From contig OY829539.1 of NCBI GenBank assembly GCA_963691705.1, forward strand, positions 17,224,186 to 17,288,185: a DNA stretch of 64,000 nt. Reading direction: 5' to 3'. A program made the position numbers and the translations under genes. This document shows, piece after piece, positions 11,437 to 21,842 of the stretch. Numbering within the stretch: the first letter of the stretch is position 1; every line of letters begins with the position of its first letter. The DNA comes from Viola odorata. Its lineage: Eukaryota; Streptophyta; Magnoliopsida; Malpighiales; Violaceae. The notes beneath the pieces were generated by a model. The model had not been told where the DNA came from. It searched no databases and saw nothing but the letters and a program-made list of their open reading frames with translations.

Positions 11437-11669
11437 GAAGCGCATTAAAGAAATTTGAAAAAAGAAAAGTTATTCGGCGTGACTCCCCAAAAGGGCGACA
11501 GTGTTGACCCAGTCAGAATAACCGCGAAGCTATTGCCTCAGTCCGGCCAACCACTTGCGTTAGCTATCACCAAGGACCAGCAGGCTAACGAAAATAACGA
11601 CAAAAATAAAAAGGCAGAAAGCATCATTTTATTCATAAAACGCCAACAGGCATGTACAACGCAAAGGTG

Positions 11670-12065
11670 CTAATCCTCATCAGGCCAGTAAATGCCATGG
11701 TGATAAACCCCGTCATCATCCAAGAATGGCATCTTCCCGTCAGCATTCGGGACAGGTTTGTCTGCCTCCCTTTCTGAACAGGACCCTGACGGGCCTGACC
11801 TTCCTTTGGCACTCGAATCTGCCAACCCCGCACCAGCACTGGTGGGAAAAGCCTTCTTCAGCGAACAATCAGGGGAAGGAAAGCGTTTGCCGCCCTCTTG
11901 GGTAGCAGAACCAGAAGAAGCTAAAGTCGCGATGGGCGTCTTGGAAGTTCGTTTCCCCTGCCTCTTACGACCTTTTCGGCGGACCGGAGGCCTCCATGGT
12001 GGCGAAGGAGGGGGATGATCTGAGTCCGGCGAAGTCGGGGGAGTCGGCAAGGAGTCGCGATCCAT
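11670..12065 (-). CDS. Small antisense ORF a in the Tat element (131 aa, unknown)
   Basis: The ATG at 12,063-12,065 (MDRDSLPTPPTSPDSDHPPP) opens a 131-codon frame ending in YHHGIYWPDED. It is Pro/Ser-rich and then basic (RRKGRKRQGKR), with no recognised domain. A good TATA box (GCTATAAAAGG) lies about 95-105 bp upstream at 12,158-12,168 on the minus strand, with a pyrimidine-rich leader between. Like the two larger antisense genes it lies between the tandem arrays and the 3' LTR. It is presumably expressed as a separate minus-strand unit; this is inference. Confidence 0.45.
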   Translation of the reverse strand: MDRDSLPTPPTSPDSDHPPPSPPWRPPVRRKGRKRQGKRTSKTPIATLASSGSATQEGGKRFPSPDCSLKKAFPTSAGAGLADSSAKGRSGPSGSCSEREADKPVPNADGKMPFLDDDGVYHHGIYWPDED

Positions 12066-12157
12066 GGAACTCAAGAAATAAAAATCTGTCTTTCGACCTG
12101 CAAAAAAGCAAAGAGAAGAAAAAGGCGAAGATGAACAGGGAAGAGGAAAGCATTCCC

Positions 12158-12168
12158 CTTTTATAGCC
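12158..12168 (-). promoter_or_regulatory. TATA box of small antisense ORF a
   Basis: The minus strand reads GCTATAAAAGG. It is about 95 bp before the ATG and is followed by a CT-rich leader. Spacing fits a plant core promoter. Confidence 0.5.
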
Positions 12169-12584
12169 AAGGAAACACTCCGATCCTCGCACGGGTCCTG
12201 GAAATCAATTAAGATGCCTGGGAAAAATAACCGTAACAGTAGAATCTGATCCGGCACCAGTATACCTGCTCGTTAAATGCGCCAATCAAAGGGCACCAAA
12301 CAATCACCCAACCACTTACCCCTGAAGAGGCGGTTCTGGAAGCGGTTGAATCAAACATTTATTGCTGGTTCCCGGAACACAACCACTGAAAGGGTGCATC
12401 CCGAGGAGGACTCATTTTTAGTTGGGCTTACCACCAACATATTCGGCCAACGCAGAAAGAAATAACTGAGAAAAAGAATACTGAAAAGCAACAACCATTT
12501 ATTTATGGCCCGAGCGGCCTTAGAGTGCACAGATGTACATGGAAGCATAAGAAAAAAGCAAATAAGAGGAAACAAGGGCAGCGG

Positions 12585-12968
12585 TCAGGCGTTGGACCCA
12601 GCATCGTCCTCCCCTGGCACAACGGGTACGTCCCTCAGAGCATCAGCAACGGAAGTCAGCTCAGCAGAGCAGGCCCTCATCCCCTTCAAGCAGCAGGCCA
12701 GCAAATCCTTCCTCTGCTGCAGCATCAAGGCAACCACATCAAGGTGAGCAGTGGTGGTGGCCAGCTTCACCATGCTCTCCAGAGGATTAAAGTCCTCAAG
12801 AGATATCCCCAGCTGTTTGGACAGAATAGGGGTCAATACGCCCTGCAACTCCAGGACGTCCTCTGAGGTCTTGGTAATCATCCTCTCCAGGAAGCCGATG
12901 TCACCTTCAGTAAGGTTCTTCAAGGTCAAAGTTTTGGAGATCAAGAAATTTCGGGTCAGTTCATCCAT
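12585..12968 (-). CDS. Small antisense ORF b in the Tat element (127 aa, unknown)
   Basis: The ATG at 12,966-12,968 opens MDELTRNFLISKTLTLKNLT. The protein is acidic/amphipathic and predicted mostly helical (LERMITKTSEDVLELQGVL). It ends DVPVVPGEDDAGSNA. A TATA-like CTTATAAATTG lies at 13,034-13,044 on the minus strand. The flanks of ORFs a and b share the word CAGTTGGGCTTA (about 12,418 and 13,139), which suggests that the segment arose by tandem duplication. No known family was recognised. Confidence 0.45.
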   Translation of the reverse strand: MDELTRNFLISKTLTLKNLTEGDIGFLERMITKTSEDVLELQGVLTPILSKQLGISLEDFNPLESMVKLATTTAHLDVVALMLQQRKDLLACCLKGMRACSAELTSVADALRDVPVVPGEDDAGSNA

Positions 12969-13151
12969 GGCAAAATATGGAAAAGAAAGGGACATGCAAA
13001 TGCGAGGAAACCTGCGCAGAAGAAAACTTCAATTTATAAGCCCTGACAAAAATCATCTAAACCACTTTCTGACGAGGAAACGTTCTGATACCTCGCGAAG
13101 AGAGGGCGTTAGCCCTTGGTAAACACTCGGGCTCATTTTCAGTTGGGCTTA

Positions 13152-13721
13152 TGATAACAATCCACCTAAGAAAAAGGATATTTTCGTCTACTGCCCTGAA
13201 CAGAAAGAAGAGATCGCTGCCCTCACCGTTGCGATAGGGTGGAGCCACCGTCTCCCCCAGAGGCTAACGCCAAGAGGGCTAATAGGCGCTCAAGAGGTTC
13301 CCCAGACAAACCATTTAGATGGCTCGAGGAGCTGTCTCGTCCTAAGAGATACCACAGGACAGGAGGACCACTCTGTCACTACCCTACCGTGGTAGCACTT
13401 ATTCACATGGCTATCGCCACTATAACATGTCATCGAGGGGGCGAACCACGATCCCTAACGGCAGAGATAGCTCTCTATCCATTCCCATGTGCGGAAATGC
13501 TCAATTCTTCTATATATACACCTCCCTCTCAAAGGAGGCGGGTAAGCATACTCTACTAGCCTAAACTCTGCCAAATTCAGTACACTTACTGACTTAAGCA
13601 TCGGAGTGTTTCTGCCGGAGACCCCCTCCGGTGCATTGCAGGTACCGCGGACCGTCGTGAGCGCTGATCTGGGAGGAGCCGTTCCACCATACATCCTTCG
13701 GCAGAAGACAAATTCTTATCA
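13152..13721 (+). repeat. 3' LTR of the Tat element (tentative 5' edge)
   Basis: The right end is firm (TTATCA at 13,716-13,721, then interrupted host RT codons). The left edge is chosen at TGATAA (13,152) because it gives a 6-bp terminal inverted repeat TGATAA/TTATCA. A TATA box (TATATATA) sits at about 13,511-13,518, and the transcript would start near 13,545. Length would be 570 bp. The 5' LTR outside the window would confirm the edge. Confidence 0.55.
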
Positions 13722-13724
13722 CAT

Positions 13725-14837
13725 TCTTATTTGATGATAACCACTAACTAAGTCAATTTTAGAGAAAATTGTAGCATTACTTAGTTCATCTAGCATATCA
13801 TCAAGACGGGGTATGGGATGAGAATACTTCACCGTGATTTTATTGATGAAGCAGAAATCCATACACATTCTCCAACTACTATCCTTCTTAGGAACCAAAA
13901 TGATGGGGACAACACATAGAGAAAGGCTCTCCCGAATGAATCCCTTGGAAATGAGAGCATGCATTTGGTTTTGAAGCTCTTGCATCTCCTTTGGGTTGCA
14001 ACGGTATGCTGGCCAATTCGGAAGGGTGGAGCTGGGGAGGAAGTCTATTTTATGCTCAATGCTACGCACCGGTGGTAGGCCATTTAGAATCACTTTCGGG
14101 AAAGCATCTTGGAAACCTTGCAAAAGAGAGGAAACAACACTAGGAAGAGAAGGATTAGTGTTAGTAGAAAGAAAATAAGTGTTCTTGAACCGGATGAGAA
14201 TGCACGGTTTCCTCAAGATTAAAGCATTCATCACATCCTTTCCTTTGGAATACAAGCTCACTTTCTTATCCTTTTTCACTCCATTTTCTCTCAAGTCCTC
14301 ATTAGCTTGCTTACTCTTTTCAAGCCGTGTGTTTCCACTTGGTGTATGCTCTCTTTTTTCATGCACGATATTTTCCTCATGCGCACAACTCACCTTTTTC
14401 ACTCCAATCCACTCATTTTTCTTTTCAATTTTAGAAGTAATCTCAAAAGTTGCACAAGCTTTCTCCAACTTAAGTTGATCTTCATACATTTGATGAAGAG
14501 GCAAAGGTGGAATGAGGAACTTTCGGTAAAGGTGTTCCAACTTGTAGGTGTTCCGAAACCCATCATGAATGGCTCTCCTATCAAATTGCCATGGCCTACC
14601 AAGGAGTAAATGACTAGAATGCATTGGAGCCATATCACAAAGCCTCTCATCATCATAAGCACCAATCTTGAAAGAAATGAGAACTTGTCTAGTTACTTTT
14701 AAGGAACTCTCATTGTTAAACCAATTGAGCACATACGGGTGAGGATGCTTAGAAGTAGATAAACCCAAGGAATGAACAAGAAGGGAACTAGTAACATCCG
14801 CACAACTACTATTATCAACAATAATTGAAATGGTCAT
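13725..14837 (-). pseudogene. Protease and N-terminal RT of the minus-strand Ty3 element
   Basis: The protease signature is seen at the start (SIIVDNSSCADVTSSLLVH), followed by SHLLLGRPWQFDRRAIHDG. A charged linker with Glu/Lys/Ser follows. The RT entry region then reads IEHKIDFLPSSTLPNWPAYR and ISKGFIRESLSLCVVPIILV, with RMCMDFCFINKITVKY and the finger/palm motif FSKIDLVSGYHQIRM. The frame breaks one codon later at the Tat LTR junction. The YxDD box, RNase H and integrase are absent. No ATG start is meaningful: this is internal polyprotein. Confidence 0.9.
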
Positions 14838-14876
14838 ACCGTCAGAAATGTCGCGGGTGTGGAAAATATTTTCTTG

Positions 14877-16019
14877 TTACTCTTGCACCTTATCATCCTC
14901 CTTGGCCTTAATTCTTAAAGTTCTTCGCACAACTAAGCATTGGGGAACCTCCACATAATTGTACCCATCCTCTTCTTCATCCGCATCATTTACATACTCG
15001 GTTACCTCTTCTCGGTTCACATCTTCCTCCTCATCCTCCCTAAAAATTTCTCCACCTTCACGCATCAAGATTACCCTCATATTAGGACATTCGGCCCTCA
15101 TATAGACTTTACCACCACACTTGAAGCATTCATGTTCCTTAAAGGTGTTCTCGGATTAGGGTTGGTGTTTGGTGTAGGTTTGGTTATAGAGGCCGAATGT
15201 GGTTTAGTGTTTGGGTAGGTAGAAAATGGAGGCTTTTTGTTGTCTTGGTTAGGTTTAAGTGTAGGGGAAGATGAAGTCCAAGAAGGCTTGAATGGTGTAG
15301 AAGAAGAATTATATGGAAATTTCAGTTTGGAGTTTACTTGCCTTTCAATCTTCAAGGCGAGGTGGAGCATGTCATCCAATGTGGTGTAAGTTTGAAAGTC
15401 AAGTTGGTAAGCAATTTCTTTGTGTAAGCCACCCAAAAACCGAGCCATAGTAGCTTCCACACTCTCATGGATATTCGCCTGCATCAAACAAGTTTGCATC
15501 TCATGAAAATACTCACTTACACTTCGAGTACCTTGTGTCAACCGTTGAAGCCTTTGATGCAAGTCTCAGATGTGATAGCTAGGAACAAACCAACGTCTCA
15601 TCTCATATTTGAGTTCTTGCCAAGATGCTACGGGTGGGATTCTCTCCAATCTTCTAGTCAACACTAGTTTATCCCACCAATGGATTGCATCCCTACAAAC
15701 TCCACAATAGCAAGTTTAACCTTCTTCTCTTCTGAATAATTGTAGCAAGCAAAGAGGCGCTCAACCTTGCTTTCCCAATCATAATAAGCATCCGGATCTT
15801 ATTTCCCTTCAAATTGAGGCATAGAAAGTTTGATGCTAGAAAAATTGTTGTCAAAATGCTCCTCATTAGGATGTCTCCTTCCTCTCGCTTCATAAGGCTT
15901 ATCAAAATCAAACTAGTGAGCACCGTGGGCATGCTCATAATGGGGTGGTTATTGGTGAGGCCGAAACCTCTCATGAACACCCTCATCCTCCAAAATCCGT
16001 GGAGGGGGTATATAATCAT
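14877..16019 (-). pseudogene. Gag of the minus-strand Ty3 element
   Basis: The gag domain core is visible in pieces on the minus strand. These are an LSMPQFEGK and YDWESKVERLF-type block at about 15.75-15.85 kb, MHQRLQRLTQGTRSVSEYFHEM from 15,562, and TMARFLGGLHKEIAYQL. A zinc knuckle at about 15,105-15,145 reads CFKCGGKVYMRAEC, with Tyr where the His ligand belongs (CAY to TAY, a C-to-T change). A stop after the gag core and several frame changes show decay. An acidic tail (EDEEEDVNREE) ends at 14,877. Confidence 0.75.
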
Positions 16020-16499
16020 TCACCCAAGGCAATGGCACATCAAGGTGAGGAACATGGCAAACAGGTGTGGCGGTGCGTGGCTGCCTAAGGTCGGGCGAGG
16101 GACTAAGATTTCGGCCCCTATAAGAAGAACTACCACGGACCTAGCCTAGGGTAAAAGAAGGTTCTTTTCTAGACACATCACCGTAAACCTCATCCTCCGC
16201 ACTATGTTCACTCAAGGCCATTACCACTTCCACATTTTCACTCGCCCTCGGCAACCCATAATAGTCAACACTAGCCGGATCACTAGGCATCGTCCGTTTG
16301 TGAAAATGAGCAGTCAACTGTGTAGCTTAAGGGGGAGGATGATCATCCCTCATCTTCCAAGAATTCAATTGATTCAAGAGCAATTTGTTGGTTTGCTCTT
16401 GTTTCTCCCAATGAAGCATCATACGGGCCATGAATTGCTTATTTTCCTCCATATGAACCGATAGGGATGCAAGGGCCGGAGGTAAAGTGGGCACTCAAC

Positions 16500-17100
16500 T
16501 CAAGAGACATGGGACCTAAAAAAATGAACAAACACAATTCTAAAAATAAAGGATTAGTCACTCCCTAAGTGTTTGCACTCGTATTTCGCACACAATCTAA
16601 TGCTCTTACCACCTTACCCTCTCAATCTCCTTATAAAGGCCACACCTTAAATAAGAAATGACTTAAGGAAATAAAGAAAAGCACAAGGAGAAGCAATGAA
16701 AACTTAGCTTAGAAAGAAAGGTTTGGAAGGCCAATTTAGTGATCAAATGTCAAGTGAATGATTTTGAAAACCAAAATGATTTAGAGTAGAAAGGTTATGT
16801 AAGGAAACAAGAAGGAAAAACTCAAAGACACAAGCTACCTAAGAAGAAAGACGAAAATGAGAAAAGGAAGGAAGAAGAAAGTGAAAATATGATTGCTAAA
16901 ATTGGAGGGAAACTTGATATTTGAAATGCACTCTCTATGAATTGAACCAGTCATACTTGTCACCACAAGCACAATGAGAACTCTTGCTAACACTCACCCT
17001 CTTTTGTTTCTTTTGTGAGTATTTTGTTTTTTATATATATATAAGAGGCCGAAGCTAGCGGTATGTCGTTAATGTCTTAACGGCATGCCGCTAAGCACTG
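16500..17100 (-). promoter_or_regulatory. Promoter/leader region of the minus-strand Ty3 element
   Basis: There are no ORFs. On the minus strand a TATA run (TATATATATAA) lies at about 17,028-17,040. Two palindromic words, TTAACGGCATGCCGCTAA at 17,077-17,094 and a degenerate partner at 17,055-17,072, lie just upstream of it. Left of the TATA run is an AG-rich leader down to gag. The LTR edges and a primer-binding site could not be fixed. Confidence 0.5.
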
Positions 17101-17880
17101 ACTCATTTTTGCTCTCTAGGATGCCGGTTTTGGTGTTTTAGTTTAGAACTTTGTGTGCAACCAAATTTGTTTTAGTTTAGGACTTGAGTTTGAGACTGCA
17201 ACCAGTTTTGCTTTAGTTTAGGACTTGGGTTTGAGACTTTTCGTAGGCTTTTTGTGAGATATTTCTGATGTGAACTCTAGCTATGTTGGTATGCCTCAAA
17301 CGGGAAGGTTTCAGGTTGCTTTTGGAGGTCCTTTTTGCTTAACACTGAAATGGCAAAGTTTTGGGAAGAGAGTATGAGTAGGTGAGGGTTTTAAGGAAGA
17401 GTGTATGGGTGTGGGGTTTTTGCTGACTTTGGTCCAACCAAACGAGGATTAAACAAAGTTTAAACACAAAAATTAAAAGAAGAAAAAAGCAAAAATAGAT
17501 CAAAATAAGGAAAAACTCAAGAGCAAGGAAGAACACATGAAGAACACCAAGCAATTTTCTACAGTAGACTTTCAAATTTTGACTTAAATAAATACCAAAC
17601 AAAGGCCAAAATTGACAAAATTAAACTCAGACATTCATAAAATGTAGCTCTAAAAATTTCACGCAGGGAAGAAAAGAAAATTCCACATAAATCATAGCGA
17701 AAAGTTGTACACAAGACGAACACGAAGAACAATAAGAGCACCAAGTCTGAAATTTTGTAACTTTCGGATTTGGTGTCCAAATGACATGAGACTTTCGCCA
17801 AAATTTAACAAAACTCAAGATTAGTGTTTGATTGCATTGCATTTCATCATGTTTTATTGTCCATTTACTTGTTTATTTGG
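17101..17880. other. Non-coding flank with a two-copy 41-bp repeat
   Basis: There is no credible ORF. Two consecutive copies of a roughly 41-bp unit (TTTAGTTTAGGACTTG...TTTGAGACT) occur at about 17,157-17,240. It may be the distal U3 of the minus-strand element. Nothing else is seen. Confidence 0.5.
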
Positions 17881-17889
17881 ACAGTAAAT

Positions 17890-19310
17890 CTACTGATTTA
17901 TCCATGATTTTCCCTTTTCTTGGCAGATCTGGTCTGATGGCATAATATTGGAGATTCTGATATGGAGAGCTGAAGCTGATTTTCCCAGTCTTGGCCTAGA
18001 CTTTAGCCAAGACACTTTCGCGTCCCACGTAGCGCACCAGTCAGATAGTCTTGGCCAAGACTTCGGCCAAGACTCTTTTGCGATTGAGCAGTCATCATCG
18101 TCCGCTTGGGCCGTTCCTTCATTGGGCTTTGCAGCTGGCAAGTAGCAGCTGTCCCGCAATCTTAGAGGGATCTGAAGCGCATATCTCTTGAAGAATCCCT
18201 CATGGGATCTCCCTCTTTTGTAATTGCGATTTAATTCCTATTGTAACTCAAACAATTTATTATTACAATCGTTTAGGGATTTTCTAGGAAGGAGAGTTGG
18301 AGTAGGCAGAGGAGTTTTAGGGCTATTTAGCAGAACATTGTTCTCCTCTGCCAGGTGAGTCCATCATCGGATTTTCTCCTCCTTCTTCTCTTTTTCGACA
18401 TTATACTTTGCTCCGGATTTGTTTAAATCTCAGATTAATTAATTTATGCAATTAAATATTTTATCTTTTCAATTATGAGTATGAGTAGCTAAACACCGAT
18501 TCTTGGTAAGGGTTGATGAGTTGAGTTCTTATGCGTTCGTGAGATCAAATCATGCTTAATAATCTCTTTGCTTGTATTTATTTATTTCTTAAGCTTAATC
18601 CATCGCTTACTCACTAGAGACAAAGTCTGATCATCTTTGTATTCTAGTAGAGAAGAGTTGCAGCCAGTCTAGAAGGAGAGGGAGTACCCGCCGGCTAGAT
18701 AGAGTAGATAACTAGTCTCGCGCCAGACTAGAAGAAATAAGTAATCTAGGTCAAGACCAGATTGACAACCTAGGGTTTCCACAGGGAAGCACCTTGACCT
18801 AGGTACTGTCTTTCCCTACACCATTGAGGAAGCGAACAACCATTCAAGACAACAGTCAAACGGATAAACCCTTTAACCAGCAAGGTATCCCTTGGCTAGG
18901 ATTATCAGGAGAGGGAGTACCCGCCAGGTAATTTGAAGAGGAGGGAAGACAGGAGTGAAAAGGAGTTCCTCCACTCTATAGCAGTACTATGAAGGAAGAG
19001 ACAAATACACTTGAGTCGATGATCGAAGCATAAGAACAGAAGCTCTCACATCACCCTTACCTGGAATTCCCTTTTATTAGATTTATTTCAATCTTGACCC
19101 CTGTCTTGGCCAAGCCTTTGGCCAATACTACCTTGAACTATTTTACTTCTTTCTGTTTTGTCTTTATTTTCAGATTCTACCAAAACCAAATCCAGTGACG
19201 AGGAAGTCAAACCAAGAATTACATCTCCTAGAGGTCTCTGTGGACGATCCTCTTACCATCATCTACAAACTCTTGTAGACAGTGATAAGTTGTATTTCTA
19301 CCCCCAATTC
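17890..19310 (+). repeat. LTR-like fragment (Athila/Ty3-type), possibly a solo LTR
   Basis: There is no ORF. It shows features of long Athila-type LTRs. There are GTCTTGGCCAAGAC palindromes at 17,988 and 18,048, a TATA-like CTATTTAG at about 18,321, and a TATGAGTAGCTAAACACC word at 18,476 that matches the Athila LTR at about 55,535. Near the end is a 'TCTCTGTGGACGATCC' word like the U5 end of such LTRs (about 19,233). Exact ends and TSDs could not be found, so complete versus truncated remains open. Confidence 0.55.
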
Positions 19311-20430
19311 CATACCTATTTCCCTATTATATTTGACGTGTTCGACGCGCGGTCAGTGTTTAAGACACATAAAGGAAGGATTTTGACAGAAATTTTGGGA
19401 CTTTTGACATAGAAACAAAGACACGTAAGATGAACACAAAGAAGACATTTTTGAGATAAAAAGAAAACCAACCTAGAGGGCAGCCATGATGCTCCACTAC
19501 CACATGATACGATCTTGGTTCGTTAGGAAGGATGAAGGCCGAGAGTTTGGCCATGGTTGGATCTAGCCCTCGTTAGGAGGTTGGTGTTAATGACCGACGA
19601 GAAAGATGATGAGTGAAGATGAAGTTGCGGAAATGAAAAAGTGATGAATGAAGGTAAGAGTTCATGAAACAGAAGTGTAATCCTCAATTTCCCTCTCACA
19701 CCGATTTGCTACAAGCTACTTGTCATTGTCGGTTTGTTAGACACAATGCGGTGAGAAAGTTTTCCACCAAATTTGAGATTAATTTACTGATTAGATTAAA
19801 AGTTATACTTTTTTCGAAAAACTAAGTAAAAGAAACGGTGAAAACGGTACCAAATTTATTTACATACCCATTTTCAAAACCTTACAAAAAAATCTACATT
19901 CATCATCAAAAAAGTCACCACTCGAGTACTAAATACTTAAAAAAATAAAATAAAAATATTTCTAGTACTCACCATATTTCTCGACACAAAAAATCTTATT
20001 TTTCACAAAATTTTCTAAAGGTACTTATTCATTAAAAAGATGACAAATAAGTTTAGTTTGGGTGGAATTTTAATTGAAGACCAAAAAGGTCAAAGGTTCA
20101 AGCCATTGTTAATGAAAGAACCTTAAGAGACTTAAGGTTAAGGGTAATGAAACATAAGTGATGATGAGTGAAAAGTGATGAATAGATAGATATTTGATTG
20201 ATAGAAATAAACAAGAAAGTAACTTGTTCACTAAGACAAACCCTCCTAGATCAAGTCTAGGCAACCTTGCCGCTTAGCTACAAGGATCTCTTTCCAAGAT
20301 CGACCCTCTCAATGAACAATATTGAGCAACCTGATTGCCTAGAGAAGATGAAGTTCTAATCCTAATCCTCACTTAAGATGAATGGTTTTTGAATGAGATA
20401 ACTCATAAAATTCAAGACGAGTCTAAAAAG
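19310..20430. other. Non-coding, AT-rich relic sequence
   Basis: No supported gene. Short open frames are shadows. The part at 20,200-20,430 (CTAGATCAAGTCTAGGCAACC and similar words) is probably the transcribed side of the LTR fragment that follows, read on the minus strand. Confidence 0.4.
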
Positions 20431-20534
20431 AGTCTACCTCTAGCTATTTATACTTAATACAAAACAAACCGAAAAGTCATTAAAAACCTGAGACTAGCAG
20501 CATGTCGCTAAGGAGTTAGCGGTATACCGCTAGC
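20430..20534 (-). repeat. LTR U3/TATA fragment with palindromic motif
   Basis: On the minus strand two palindromic words (20,516-20,534 and 20,494-20,512) precede a TATA box (AAGTATAAATAG at about 20,440-20,455). This is the same arrangement as at 17.0 kb. It is therefore a remnant of a related LTR, cut by the mariner-like element to its right. Confidence 0.55.
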
Positions 20535-20560
20535 TTTGCTTTAACACCACCCTAATTATT

Positions 20561-21842
20561 TTAAACTACATAAAAGAATTCAACATCATCAGAATGTGTC
20601 TTGACTTGTTGAATTACAATAGGATCTCTAACACTCTGCCTATGCAACTTGTTGGCGATAACAGACAATATTTTCTCAATATAAACCCTAATGACATTTC
20701 TGTTAATTTTAGTGATGGGTTTAATCTCAAATATATCACGAGGCCTGTTCTGATTTGATCTAACGACAGGCACACTATGAACAAATGGGAAAACCCCTAT
20801 CTTTCCATCAAAAGTGTAATTTCCATCAGAGTCATATATTGGGTTTGCAACAACAACTAAAAATATTAATATATGAATGAAATTAGTAATTTTGATCATT
20901 CTTACTAGATTAATATCATCGTGCAAAAGATAATATATTTGGGAATTTTTTGTTTTCGAGAACCACTTTTCATCAATGTGGATAATGTTCTCCATTTGTA
21001 AAAAAGTTGGATTATCAGGTACGGTTGCTTGATCAATCATATTTCAGCAACGCTGAAATTTTGAGTTAAGATTACTCTCTATCAAAGAGGGGTGAATGAC
21101 ATTGGTATTACACCTGCTCTCTCTTTTAATTTCAAAACCAGATTTGATTTAGAAACACGTAGAGCATGGGACAAAGATTTAAAGTTATTCTATTCCTTAA
21201 AAGGATGTCTTGAATCCTCTTCATTTCAAAATCAACTCTCTTTCTGTGGCAATTTTTTCTCTATCATTTTTATAGTTGTGGTTACCTAATTCCCTAGCCA
21301 ATTTTCATAACTCTTAAATTGATCGAATTACCGCATTAAATAAGGCAGCTACCTCTATGACTGTGGTTTTCTTTAACTCTCCATACTGACTTTTTTCAAA
21401 GAGCATATGCAGCCAATGTTTGATTTTTGTTAAGCTCCTTTCTGGTGCCTATCATATGAAAACTATGAGATGGTTAGACAAATGACAATTTGATTTTGTA
21501 AAAGAAATGAAACAATTTCAAATTGAAACAATTTCAAATTGAAACAATTTCAAATTGCTTGAACGACCTTGAGATCCACTTTGGGACCCTACTTCTTGAT
21601 TTAAGTCTGGAATGCCGTTGGGTTTCTCATCTTCTTTCTAGGTTAATTGTTTCATCATGCGCTACTTCATTATTTGAAGAATTGAATGGAAAATCATCAA
21701 GACCAAGATCATCTATTGGAGAAGATTCAGGGACACCTAGCACAGGGATTTCAATATTTCCGTTGAGGTTAGGGAGATGGGTTAGAGAATTGACTGAACT
21801 TTCATTCAGATCAGGTATCAAAAAAGTCATGGAAGAAAACAT
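20561..21842 (-). pseudogene. Mariner-like (Tc1/mariner, plant MLE) transposase pseudogene
   Basis: Read right to left, an N-terminal block (FLIPDLNESSVNSL) is followed by helix-turn-helix relics around 21.2-21.4 kb (a KKTTVIEVAALFNA-like block and SLSHALRVSKSNLVLKLKE). The DDE core starts at IHIDEKWFSKTKNSQIYYLL (first catalytic Asp) and continues with YTFDGKIGVFPFVHSVPV. The expected IQQDNA-type second Asp segment reads IVIQQVKTHSDD, so a few residues including the Asp are lost. Multiple frameshifts and stops occur upstream. Plant MLE transposases are about 400-500 residues; this copy is dead. Terminal inverted repeats were not found with confidence. Confidence 0.82.

Larger units (their letters stand above)
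1..13721 (+). mobile_element. Tat/Ogre-lineage Ty3 (gypsy) LTR retrotransposon, 5'-truncated by the window edge
   Basis: The domain order gag-PR-RT-RNH-aRNH-INT with a second RNase H, tandem arrays after integrase and antisense ORFs carrying a 'putative gypsy type transposase' (PF04195-like) domain is diagnostic of the plant Tat lineage. The 5' LTR lies before the window. The 3' end is placed at 13,721 because the sequence ends in TTATCA there and then continues directly into the RT codons of an oppositely oriented element. CATTC at 13,722-13,726 is therefore the expected target-site duplication. The coding part carries two frameshifts and several transition-type stops, so the element is not autonomous. 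Confidence 0.88.
13722..17100 (-). mobile_element. Minus-strand Ty3 element (chromovirus-like), split by the Tat insertion
   Basis: Reading right to left there are a promoter region (17.0-17.1 kb), gag with zinc knuckle, protease, and the first third of RT. RT stops at 13,722, exactly where the Tat LTR begins. The remaining pol must lie left of the window. The 5' LTR border was not resolved. It shares protease type, charged linker and U3 palindromes with the element at 44.9-49.8 kb, so they are related families. Confidence 0.75.
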
